Positions 12,599 to 21,315 of a stretch of DNA of 64,000 bases are shown one piece after another. The DNA comes from Planococcus sp. MSAK28401. GTDB lineage: Bacteria > Bacillota > Bacilli > Bacillales_A > Planococcaceae. Numbering within the stretch: position 1 is the first letter of the stretch; every line of letters starts with the position of its first letter. The stretch lies in contig NZ_JAAMTH010000001.1 of NCBI RefSeq assembly GCF_018283455.1, forward strand, positions 557,501-621,500, in the 5' to 3' direction. The notes under the pieces were generated by a model, which was given only the letters and a program-made list of their open reading frames with translations, was not told where the DNA came from and searched no databases. The position numbers and the translations under genes are program-made.

Positions 12599-12690
12599 GT
12601 AGTCAAATTCCTTTCTTTTCGCGTGCTTCTTTTATTGTAGGGCTTAACAGAAAAAGGCGCAAAGAATTCAAAACGCTATAAGGTTTCTGC

Positions 12691-12719
12691 TTGCAATTAA
12701 CTGAAGATTTTATTAAACT
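12691..12719 (+). promoter_or_regulatory. groESL promoter
   Basis: TTGCAA at 12691-12696 and TAAACT at 12714-12719 are 17 bases apart. The CIRCE element follows from 12730, so a start near +1 would overlap it. Confidence 0.6.
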
Positions 12720-12729
12720 TATCTATGGG

Positions 12730-12756
12730 TTAGCACTCAAGACTAGAGAGTGCTAA
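12730..12756 (+). promoter_or_regulatory. CIRCE element (HrcA operator)
   Basis: TTAGCACTC, nine spacer bases, then GAGTGCTAA: the exact CIRCE consensus. HrcA binds here to repress groESL in the absence of stress. Confidence 0.97.
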
Positions 12757-12794
12757 GCGACTAGAAGCTATTTAATTTGAGGAGGGTGTTTCAA

Positions 12795-14749
<1,955 letters not shown>

Positions 14750-14753
14750 AAAG

Positions 14754-14797
14754 AACTCCCAAACCTTGTTATTACAGGGTTTCGGGAGTTTTCTTTT
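14754..14797 (+). terminator. Hairpin terminator just inside the island
   Basis: AACTCCC and GGGAGTT, with inner AAACC and GGTTT, form a stem followed by TTCTTTTTG. It now ends groESL transcription. On the minus strand it could also serve the integrase remnant, which ends at 14833. Confidence 0.75.
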
Positions 14798-14832
14798 TGT
14801 TTCGGGCAACAATGGATTTCAAAAAATATCTA

Positions 14833-15084
14833 TTAAAGTTTTTTAGTCATTTCCGAGAGGTGACTGCTGAATAGCTCGGAAGCTTTACTTTTTACGTTTT
14901 TCGTCATGTGGGCATAAACCTTCATGATCATGTTAGTATCTGAGTGCCCCACACGGCGTTGAATTTCTGCTTCAAGCAGTAAATAGACGTTCGTATGGAA
15001 AAGACTATGAGAGGTAATGTGTTTATTAGTGTCTATCATCTTCAGTGCTTTTGCGATCACCAGCAGCATTCTCCAGGCAATCAT
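14833..15084 (-). pseudogene. Tyrosine recombinase (integrase), C-terminal remnant
   Basis: Only about 83 codons of a phage integrase C-terminus remain. The box GHSDTNMIMKVYAHM, with the tyrosine nucleophile, is intact. The expected H-x-L-R-H motif reads HSLFH, so the catalytic arginine is phenylalanine. The segment before RRVGHS is several residues shorter than normal (LLLEAEIQRRV). The N-terminal arm-binding and core domains are missing; beyond 15084 the DNA becomes a tape-measure fragment. It is non-functional. Its place beside the groEL att repeat marks it as the enzyme that inserted the island. Confidence 0.85.
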
Positions 15085-15929
15085 TCACTTGGTAATGAAT
15101 ATCATCCAAGTAATTGCGCCGCCAATTAGTTTTATTGCAGGGATGGTCTCTTCTAATCTGGCTATCAGCACCCCGCCACGTTCATAGCAGGTATTATGAC
15201 ATCGATATTCCAGCTGTTTCGCCCGATTGTGGACGTGGTGATGGAAGTATTAAATATCATGACGCAGGTCATTTCAGAAGTTTGGCAGCGAGTAATGGTT
15301 TTGACAGGTGGATTGTCCGTCGGTATCAGTCCCATCATCAGTGGGTGCTCAGGCGTCGTATCAGACATATTTAATAATCAACAATTATCAGCGGCGCCAT
15401 GAATAACGTTTCCAGGCTCATCACGGGTGTGTTCGAGAATATCCGCGGAGCCTGGAAAGGATTGACCACTTTTGTGGATGGAATCTTCAACGGTATCAGC
15501 AGCAATGTCCAGGTACTTGTTAATCAGGTCAAAGGCTTTGTGAACGACGTCATCGGCGGCGTGAATGCTGCAGTCAGCCTGATTAACAAAATTCCAGGTG
15601 TTAGCATCTCCGCAATTCCGATGCTTTACCGGGGGACGAATGACTGGCAGGGCGGCTTTGCTCGGATGAACGAGGGCGGTCGAGGGGAACTCGTAAACCT
15701 TCCGAACGGGGCGCAAGTCATTCCACACGATGTATCGATGAAATACGCTAGAGAAGCTGGCAGAGCATCTTCTGGCGACTCTAAAGGGAATGGACCGAGT
15801 GTCTACAATGATGCAGGAGTTCAGGTTCATATTGCGAATTTCGAAAACAATACAGATCGGGATATCGAAACCCTCTCTCACGATCTTGCTTGGCTGACGA
15901 AACGAGAAAGAGGACGCATAGATTATTAA
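15085..15929 (+). pseudogene. Phage tail tape-measure protein, 3' remnant
   Basis: Fragments of a tail-length protein in three reading frames. About 15080-15181 reads VMNIIQVIAPPISFIAGM in one frame, 15170-15402 continues in a second with FQLFRPIVDVVMEV, and 15399-15929 in a third is the true C-terminus (176 codons: GKGLTTF-like helices, then PGVSISAIP and GRGELVNLPNGAQVIPHD). The last segment could be translated, since its ATG overlaps the previous stop, but a tail gene missing its first kilobases cannot work. Repeated amphipathic helices and the G-x-E-L-V-x-L-P-x-G-A-x-V-x-P motif support the call. Confidence 0.8.
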
Positions 15930-15986
15930 AGCGCATAACTTAAAGTCAAAAAGGTTGCATAAAATAAAATTCCAATTTTAAACAGG

Positions 15987-16037
15987 AATCCCCTTTCTAG
16001 GCATAGAATGTTAACATATACGCTTAGAAAGGGGATT
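15987..16037 (+). promoter_or_regulatory. Hairpin that hides the TIR gene ribosome site
   Basis: AATCCCCTTTCTAGGC (15987-16002) pairs with GCTTAGAAAGGGGATT (16022-16037), 16 pairs with one G-T, around a 19-base loop. The right arm contains AAAGGGG, the ribosome site for the ATG at 16043. A folded leader would block translation. A weak promoter candidate is TTGCAT 15955-15960 with a poor -10 at 15978. Confidence 0.7.
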
Positions 16038-16042
16038 TGCAA

Positions 16043-16630
16043 ATGGTAAGAATGGGTATTAACAGAGCTGAAGTGGGACAGCGAGCACTATTGGAAAAAT
16101 CTTCGTTCAGTAACGAAGAAAGGTGTATATTCCTTTCCCACGCTTCTAAAGATAAAGAGGCTGTAAGAGAAATAGGTAACTATATCATGAACTCAGGAAT
16201 TGATATTTATCTTGATGAAAATGATATCGATTTACAAACAGCTGCTGAGGCAGGTAACCATAATGAAGTTACTTCATGTATAGAAAAAGGAATTAATAAA
16301 TCAACAGATATTTTTTGCATTGTTTCTGAAGAAACTAAAAAGTCCTGGTGGGTGCCATATGAAGTGGGATATGGAAAGAAAGCGAAGACCAATCTATATA
16401 CATTTCTTTTAAGAGACGTCACACACATTCCAAGCTACTTAAAAATATGTGGCATCATTAAAGATAGATGGGACCTAAATAGTGTCTTAGGTGATTTATC
16501 TAAGGGGGAGCTTTTGAAGGAGTCTAGCACTTTTGATTACAATTACAATCAAAGAGCGGGGAGTATCGTAAACTATGACGCCGCTAATCACCCACTTAAC
16601 GAATACGTTCGAGAAATTAGGCATGATTAG
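16043..16630 (+). CDS. TIR-domain protein, putative defence effector
   Basis: A 195-residue stand-alone TIR-fold protein. The domain runs from about residue 27: IFLSHASKDKEAVREIG is strand A and loop, SGIDIYLDEND follows, and SWWVPYEVGYGKK near 101-113 contains the glutamate (Glu107) that matches the catalytic residue of NAD-cleaving TIR enzymes. The extension after residue 130 is not recognised. ATG 16043 is chosen over TTG 16037 because AAAGGGG at 16028-16034 is spaced for it. The gene is first of three same-strand genes ending at one terminator. Bacterial TIR proteins usually act in anti-phage NAD depletion or as signal makers; that role here is inferred from domain and prophage context. 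Confidence 0.8.
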   Translation: MVRMGINRAEVGQRALLEKSSFSNEERCIFLSHASKDKEAVREIGNYIMNSGIDIYLDENDIDLQTAAEAGNHNEVTSCIEKGINKSTDIFCIVSEETKKSWWVPYEVGYGKKAKTNLYTFLLRDVTHIPSYLKICGIIKDRWDLNSVLGDLSKGELLKESSTFDYNYNQRAGSIVNYDAANHPLNEYVREIRHD

Positions 16631-16669
16631 GAAGAAAATCAATTCTCGTAAGTTATTGGAGGTAATAAG

Positions 16670-17194
16670 ATGAGTCGTACACCTAATAAATTCACGGTTT
16701 CTTTAGGTATACCTAACATGGCTAGCATTTCCGGAGAATGGGAGCCTAATGAAAATCAACAGGACGCTTCTTGGGAGATTTACGTAGAACTTGTTACTCG
16801 AGTCTCGGTGGTAGGTCTTAAAGAAGATGAGGGCAACGTTAGGGAGGCCCTTTCATCTCTGTATGCTATTTTTGCCGAAACGAGAGGGATTCTTAAGAGA
16901 TATGGGCCGGGTATTGCGATTTCTCCGGGGAAAGGTGATTTGTCTTTGGGTTATATAGCGGTGAGTGTCCTGAATGATTTTCTCAGGCCGTTTTTAACTA
17001 AATGGCATCCTATACTCTTATCTCATGAAGAAACTCGTAATGAAGGGGTTTCGCTTATGAATCATTACAAAGTCTGGGAGCGAGATGATGAGATCAGAGA
17101 AGGGCTAAATCAATTATCCGATTTTCTGTACGAGTATTCTAAAATTCTGGCTAAAGGCGCTGGAATACCGCCATTAGTTGAAAAAAGTATCTAA
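16670..17194 (+). CDS. Uncharacterised helical protein, partner of TIR gene
   Basis: A 174-residue protein I cannot assign to a named family. After a short N-terminal beta-like stretch it reads as mostly helical, with WEIYVELVTRVSV, a segment ALSSLYAIFAETRGILKRYGPG, then VLNDFLRPFLTKWHPILLSHE and a C-terminal helical pair. It has no signal peptide or membrane segment. GGAGGT at 16658-16663 precedes the ATG, 39 bases after the TIR stop, so the two are co-transcribed. The conserved-looking aromatic and charged motif FLRPFLTKWHP suggests a real, constrained fold. A sensor or regulator of the TIR protein is a guess from position only. Confidence 0.75.
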   Translation: MSRTPNKFTVSLGIPNMASISGEWEPNENQQDASWEIYVELVTRVSVVGLKEDEGNVREALSSLYAIFAETRGILKRYGPGIAISPGKGDLSLGYIAVSVLNDFLRPFLTKWHPILLSHEETRNEGVSLMNHYKVWERDDEIREGLNQLSDFLYEYSKILAKGAGIPPLVEKSI

Positions 17195-17261
17195 GTAAAC
17201 GTAAAGTAAGTGTCGGAGTTATATCTAGGGAAGAAGTTAATTATACAAGGGGTTGTTTTAA

Positions 17262-17741
17262 GTGGAGGCATGGTTGATTCCAGGAGAGTTAAAAGTTAAT
17301 ATCGAAGCAGATACCTATTTCAGAGATGAAAAGGACGTTTATGACATCAAAGATACTTTGACGGAAGAGGAGTTTGAAAAGTTTAAAGACTTTCTTGTAG
17401 CCATATCCATAAGTGAAGAGCAGTATTTCACCCTAGAAATTGATGGCTCACCAAGTCTAGTCAGATTCGGACTTATCAGTCATAGAAAAACAGATGACGG
17501 TGTGCGTATTAAAGGGCCAATTGTATCAAGCTTTTTTGACGAGAAGCAGGAAGAAAAAGATTATGGTGATAACTTCAGTGTCAATATAGAAGATCGAACT
17601 TTAATTAATGAGCTTCGGTTTGAACGTTTGACAGCCAAACTTATTGAAAAGGGGTACCTGACTGAGGATGAAGCGGGAGAGATAGTAAAGTTTCCTTCAG
17701 AGAATTTCGTACGAAAAGCAATCGAATACAGAACATTTTAG
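17262..17741 (+). CDS. Uncharacterised acidic protein, third gene of TIR operon
   Basis: A 159-residue acidic protein with no membrane segment and no domain I recognise. It mixes beta-rich stretches (EAWLIPGELKVNIEAD, QYFTLEIDGSPSLVRFGL) with a helical C-terminus (LRFERLTAKLIEKGYLTEDEAGEIVKF). The start is GTG 17262, eight bases after AAGGGG (17248-17253). The gap to the previous gene is 67 bases with no terminator, and a terminator follows at 17748, so it is probably the last gene of the TIR operon. It could instead be an unrelated phage morphon gene. Confidence 0.68.
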   Translation: MEAWLIPGELKVNIEADTYFRDEKDVYDIKDTLTEEEFEKFKDFLVAISISEEQYFTLEIDGSPSLVRFGLISHRKTDDGVRIKGPIVSSFFDEKQEEKDYGDNFSVNIEDRTLINELRFERLTAKLIEKGYLTEDEAGEIVKFPSENFVRKAIEYRTF

Positions 17742-17747
17742 CCTTAG

Positions 17748-17771
17748 CGCTTCCAATCCGGAGGCGTTTTT
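17748..17771 (+). terminator. Terminator of the TIR operon
   Basis: CGCTTCC and GGAGGCG pair (one G-T) around AATCC, followed by TTTTTC, shortly after the third gene. Confidence 0.7.
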
Positions 17772-17813
17772 CTTATGTCGTAAAACGGTAAATAACCTGA
17801 AAGTTGGTGGTAA

Positions 17814-18125
17814 ATGGTGAAACTGACAGTCAAGCAGCAACGATTTGCAGACGAGTACATCCGGCTCGGAGAGATTACTCAAGCAGCAGTAAACGCAGGA
17901 TACAATCCGAAAAGCGCATATAAAACAGGAAGCGAAAACCTCAGAAAACCCCTAATCGAATCTTATATAAACAGGAGTATGGAGAAATTGAAGAAGGAGT
18001 ACCTAGCAGAACAGGACGAAGTACTGTAATTTCTGACGAGCGTGGTAAGGGGATGAGCGAGCAGCACTACGTTAGTCGGTCTTGGAATGGGATTATAGTG
18101 AACGGGCGTCTGTTCGGAGTATAGA
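17814..18125 (+). pseudogene. Phage terminase small subunit, broken
   Basis: The first 71 codons match a terminase small subunit, the DNA-recognition half of the packaging motor: LTVKQQRFADEYIRLGEITQAAVNAGY is the helix-turn-helix part. The reading frame stops at TAA 18027-18029 in EQDEVL-stop-FLTSVVRG, where related proteins have a glutamate codon (GAA to TAA is one change). Past a second frame shift near 18050 the text continues as MSEQHYVSRSWNG. The gene is therefore inactive. It is not followed by a large subunit. Confidence 0.82.
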
Positions 18126-18178
18126 AATATAACAGTAACCGGCTGCAATGATTTCAAAAAAAGGAGGAGTGATCCCTA

Positions 18179-18307
18179 GTGAAGCAACAGAAACCTTATA
18201 TACCGCCGCATGTACTTAGTGCTATGTGGCAGTTCATGCTCAAGACTTCAGTTCCTCGTATCCTTGCAGAAGAGCAGAAAAGAAGAGTGGAAGAAAAATT
18301 AAAGTGA
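18179..18307 (+). CDS. Small phage protein, 42 aa (copy A)
   Basis: A 42-residue ORF with GTG start 18179 after AAAGGAGGA. Its core FMLKTSVPRILAEEQKRR is shared almost exactly with a second ORF at 18811. The N-terminal part, PPHVLSAMWQ, differs from the other copy (SPQTLEAMRQ) in a conservative way, and codon changes are mostly silent, so both were under protein-level selection. The function is unknown. Such short ORFs occur beside DUF771 genes in Gram-positive prophages. Confidence 0.65.
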   Translation: MKQQKPYIPPHVLSAMWQFMLKTSVPRILAEEQKRRVEEKLK

Positions 18308-18810
18308 AAAATGTGTAATTAGAAGGATGTCAGTTAAAGTTCTCTTGAAAACTACTGGACATACAGAGAGAGGAGTACGAATTAATTATTTATGTATTAC
18401 GCCCGCTCCGGCCAGTCCATGTAAAAAACTGAATTTCCATCCAAATTAGACTGCTGATTACCCAGGCACACCCCCATAAAAGAAGTCCTTGAAATGCCGA
18501 GAAAGTACCTGTTTCAAGCAGCGCCTTTCTCCACCTGAAATGGACTTCCTTATAAGGAGAGTAGTAGGCGTTGTTTTTCGTCAATATATCCAGTTTTCCC
18601 AAGGGTTTAATGGGGTGTGGGTTACACAGCCCCTAGTTACACACCCCTAAACGGGAGGCTCAGAGGGGTGTGTAAGACGGGAGTAAATGAGTTTTTCTGA
18701 TAGAAGAATTCTAGTAGAGGAAATTCGCAGAAGGTAAGAGAATACTTAGGTATAAATATAAAACCAAAAGGGATAGTGATTGCTGAAAAAAGCCGGAAAG
18801 GATGAATTGA
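18308..18810. other. Gene-poor phage DNA with TTACACACCCC repeats
   Basis: No convincing intact gene. At 18637-18648 TTACACACCCCT pairs perfectly with AGGGGTGTGTAA at 18664-18675 over a 15-base loop, and a related GTTACACAGCCCCT lies just before (18621-18634). These look like protein-binding sites of a phage repressor or replication protein. At 18688 a short ORF (MSFSDRRILVEEIRR) runs on in another frame as VREYLGINIKPKG, consistent with a small gene broken by a one-base shift. Confidence 0.5.
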
Positions 18811-18963
18811 ATGAAAAGCAAAAAACCCGATATTTCTCCGCAGACCCTCGAAGCCATGCGACAGTTTATGCTTAAAACTTCTGTGCCTCGTATTCTTGCA
18901 GAGGAGCAGAAAAGAAGGGATCTCCTGAAAAAGGAAGAAGGCGAATCCGGATGCAAAAACTAA
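18811..18963 (+). CDS. Small phage protein, 50 aa (copy B)
   Basis: A 50-residue paralogue of the ORF at 18179, sharing MRQFMLKTSVPRILAEEQKRR-like core residues and then a different, Lys/Glu-rich tail. ATG 18811 follows GGAAAGGATG. Its 3' end overlaps the next gene, whose ATG at 18951 lies inside it, so the two are probably translated together. Function unknown. Confidence 0.65.
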   Translation: MKSKKPDISPQTLEAMRQFMLKTSVPRILAEEQKRRDLLKKEEGESGCKN

Positions 18964-19268
18964 ACGTCGAGCTTTCAGTCGAGATACCAGCTGAATACGT
19001 ATTGATCACTAAAGTAGAATACGAAGAATTGAAAGGCAATGAGCTGCGCGGCGTTTACTGGAATATAAAAGAGCTTGAGAAGCGTACAGGCAGGAAGGCC
19101 ACATGGTTGAAAGAAAACGTGCTCTATCCAGAGAAATTCAGAAAAGTGTTGGATATCGAGCACGGAGGCTTTGTGGCTTATCCGAAGACTAAGGGGCAGC
19201 CTTGGGCGTTTCAAGCTAAGAGAATGAGTGATTTTTTGGATGAGAGATTTTCTCGTATATTTCTCTGA
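18951..19268 (+). CDS. DUF771 family phage protein
   Basis: A 105-residue protein resembling DUF771, found in prophages of Bacillota. The pattern is LNVELSVEIPAEYVLI, then YWNIKELEKRTGRKATWLKENVLY (a helix-turn-helix-like segment), GGFVAYPKTKGQPWAFQA and a final MSDFLDERFSRIF. It is probably a small DNA-related protein of the early region. The start overlaps copy B of the small ORF. A second, divergent gene of the same general kind follows at 19302. Confidence 0.78.
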   Translation: MQKLNVELSVEIPAEYVLITKVEYEELKGNELRGVYWNIKELEKRTGRKATWLKENVLYPEKFRKVLDIEHGGFVAYPKTKGQPWAFQAKRMSDFLDERFSRIFL

Positions 19269-19301
19269 GACGAAAGAAATTCCAGGGAAGGAGGTGCTTA
19301 A

Positions 19302-19574
19302 TTGCCGTTCATTGAAGTGAAGGTAGATGTCAATCACGATGAAATTCGCAAACAGGTTAATGATCGAATCGACAAGGCTATCCAGGAGACTCTCTTCTTG
19401 TGGGACATAAACGAGATGGCCAAACGCACGTGCATGGGCAAGACGTTTCTCGAAGAAGAGTTTCTGCGCGATCCACGCATGAAGTTGCTGGAACGGCGGA
19501 AGGGGAAAGGTAAGCGGTTTTGGTTTTACGAACAGAGCTTAACGGTCATGCAGCAAATCATGGAAGAGTGGTAG
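19302..19574 (+). CDS. Small phage protein related to DUF771
   Basis: A 90-residue protein with TTG start 19302, preceded by a strong AGGAGGTG. It shares the layout of the previous gene: a beta-like start (PFIEVKVDVNHDEI), then LWDINEMAKRTCMGKTFLEEEFL and a basic turn (RRKGKGKRFWFYEQS). I take it as a divergent DUF771 relative. No promoter lies between the two genes, so they are one unit. Confidence 0.68.
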   Translation: MPFIEVKVDVNHDEIRKQVNDRIDKAIQETLFLWDINEMAKRTCMGKTFLEEEFLRDPRMKLLERRKGKGKRFWFYEQSLTVMQQIMEEW

Positions 19575-19630
19575 CAAAATAAACGCGTGGACAGACGCTA
19601 TTGTTTTAAAAATGTAAGGAGGACACCTCG

Positions 19631-20017
19631 TTGAAAAGAGATATGGAATACGTAAGAAAGCTATTAATTGATTTCTCTGAGGGCAAAGGAAGAGGAGATT
19701 TTAAAACATTTACCTTCGAGAGTGATAAAATGGCAGTCTCGCAACATTTAAAATACGAGTATCATTTGAAAATAATGGAGCAGGCTGGCTTAATAACCTA
19801 TAAAAAGCGAAGTTATAAAAGTGGATTCGCGTTATTGAATGCCCCGGAGTTAACTTGGTACGGACAGGATTATTTAAGTGCTATTGAGAGTGATACAGTA
19901 TGGAAGAAAATTAAGGTTACTATCAAAGAGAAAGGCTTGGAGACTGGGCAGGTTACGTTTGAGGTATTTAAAGAACTAGCCAAAGCTAAAATGAAGGAAA
20001 CTTTCGGTTTAATTTAA
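19631..20017 (+). CDS. DUF2513 family protein
   Basis: A 128-residue protein matching DUF2513, a winged-helix-like family in phages and islands. It begins KRDMEYVRKLLIDFSEG, has YHLKIMEQAGLITYKK in the middle (a wing-helix pattern) and ends with LTWYGQDYLSAIESDTVWKKIK. The start is TTG 19631 after AAGGAGGACACCTCG. A DNA-binding role is inferred from fold resemblance only. Confidence 0.78.
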   Translation: MKRDMEYVRKLLIDFSEGKGRGDFKTFTFESDKMAVSQHLKYEYHLKIMEQAGLITYKKRSYKSGFALLNAPELTWYGQDYLSAIESDTVWKKIKVTIKEKGLETGQVTFEVFKELAKAKMKETFGLI

Positions 20018-20110
20018 TTGCGGTGAGTAGTAATAAAAATTTTAACTATCTTGAAACTTTTCTTCCATTTATTCGTAATTATATGTATCAAATGAAATGG
20101 GGGAAATATT

Positions 20111-20419
20111 ATTATTACTTATAACGCTTCAGAAACCAAACAAGCTGTAAAGTTTTTTGAGAACAACCTCGAATTCTTAGGGAAGGTTCAATCAATTGAG
20201 CATAAGCGATTGAAATCTGAAACTATGTACCAGACCATCATCAAAGGTACGGAAGAAACATTAACGATTAACGACGGATTGTCTTCTGGGTATGCTGGCG
20301 AAGGGCCAAGAGGACTTGTTAAAGTGCTGGAGAGATTGGGTGTTGAAAGTTCTGATGCAGAGTATTATGCCAAAGATAGAGATACTCACAAAAAAGGTTT
20401 TATCCTCGAACTTAAATAG
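20111..20419 (+). CDS. Uncharacterised small phage protein, unusual start
   Basis: A 102-codon ORF if read from an ATT codon at 20111; a TTG at 20210 would give only 69 residues. The longer frame has a coherent start, ITYNASETKQAVKFFENNLEFLGKVQ, and GGGGGA at 20099-20104 lies at the right distance from ATT 20108/20111, whereas TTG 20210 has no ribosome site. There is no ATG or GTG in between. I favour the long form, with an AUU start or a lost ATG. The conserved-looking segment SSGYAGEGPRGLVKVL is unassigned. Confidence 0.5.
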   Translation: MITYNASETKQAVKFFENNLEFLGKVQSIEHKRLKSETMYQTIIKGTEETLTINDGLSSGYAGEGPRGLVKVLERLGVESSDAEYYAKDRDTHKKGFILELK

Positions 20420-20427
20420 AAGTGATT

Positions 20428-20459
20428 AAACGAGTTTCCGAGTGGATGCTCGTTTTTAT
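20428..20459 (+). terminator. Weak hairpin terminator
   Basis: AACGAG and CTCGTT form a 6-bp stem with a 14-base loop, followed by TTTTATTATTA, just after the preceding ORF. Confidence 0.45.
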
Positions 20460-20889
20460 TATTACTTTGATATATTCCCACACAGATAGAATCATTGCAT
20501 TTAAAGTTTAAAAAAGATTCTTTCACAAATATTTCACAAGTTTTTTTCGAATGTGTAGGCCTCGCTAAAACGCATTGAAAGTGGCCTAGAGGGACAATAA
20601 GTTTAAAAGCAACTAATGTACTATTTTAATGAAAAAACCTCTCTATAGTGGTTCTAAAGGTCTCTGGGGTACTAAATGCGTAAGGAAAAGCTATAACAAC
20701 TCTTCCTGACATATCGGTATTTCAAATGGAAATTTATGGAGTGTACAATTAGGCTATCGGTGGTATAGAATATGTATACAGCAGGTATACGGTAGTCTTT
20801 AGAGGTGTTTGAGGTAGTTTACTCGCACCTTTTTCGTGTATTCTAAACTGTATTAATGTATGCATGAATGTATTAATGGAGGTATATAA
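20460..20889. other. Leader region of the three-gene module
   Basis: About 430 AT-rich bases without a convincing gene. It probably contains the promoter of the genes that follow. TGTATTAATG occurs at 20849-20858 and again at 20869-20878, a 20-bp period, with a small TATGCATG-like palindrome between; the second copy runs into the GGAGGT ribosome site. I could not pick a convincing -35/-10 pair. Confidence 0.45.
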
Positions 20890-21315
20890 ATGCCTAAAGT
20901 AACTAATTTTGTATTTTGTGAGCCGGGACAATTTAAGCCGGGTTCATCACAGATCCCATTTATAGAAGGAGTTTCAACTTCTAGTAGTTTATTTGGGTTC
21001 GCTATTTTGTACTCAATTACTAGTTTTTCTAGATTCGAGGATCATAATGTATTTCTTAGTATAAAAGATCCTCACGAGGAAGAACTGATTAAAACTGAAG
21101 AGTTTACTATCGAAAAAAGCGAAGACGTTAGTGGTGACTTATCAAGAGAGTTTCCATCGAAAGAGCTACTGAATGGTGCAACAATGGCTATAGAATTTAA
21201 TGATGTTGAATATAGAGGCCAAGGTTTGTACAAGGTAGAAGTGTTCTTCGATGGAGAATTATTAGGTGAATTTTTCCTCCCTGTTATCTTAAGAAAGGAG
21301 AGTGAAAAGGAATGA
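20890..21315 (+). CDS. Uncharacterised beta-rich protein, module gene 1
   Basis: A 141-residue soluble protein. The pattern PKVTNFVFCEPGQ at the start and YRGQGLYKVEVFFDGELLGEFFLPVI at the end resembles small beta-sandwich proteins of the DUF6941 kind; that resemblance is from memory and not firm. ATG 20890 follows GGAGGT by six bases. Its last codons overlap the next gene start (AATGAG at 21311), so translation is coupled. It heads a three-gene set next to the right att repeat. Confidence 0.7.
   Translation: MPKVTNFVFCEPGQFKPGSSQIPFIEGVSTSSSLFGFAILYSITSFSRFEDHNVFLSIKDPHEEELIKTEEFTIEKSEDVSGDLSREFPSKELLNGATMAIEFNDVEYRGQGLYKVEVFFDGELLGEFFLPVILRKESEKE

Noticed and set aside
16037..16042. TTG start for the TIR gene two codons upstream
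   Set aside because: Too close to AAAGGGG; ATG 16043 has normal spacing.
18390..18602. 70-codon minus-strand ORF with a hydrophobic middle
   Set aside because: TTG start without a ribosome site, nothing recognisable, and it overlaps the repeat-bearing gene-poor phage stretch.
20749..20931. 60-codon minus-strand ORF over the leader of the three-gene module
   Set aside because: It overlaps the real start and ribosome site of the plus-strand gene and shows no family pattern.
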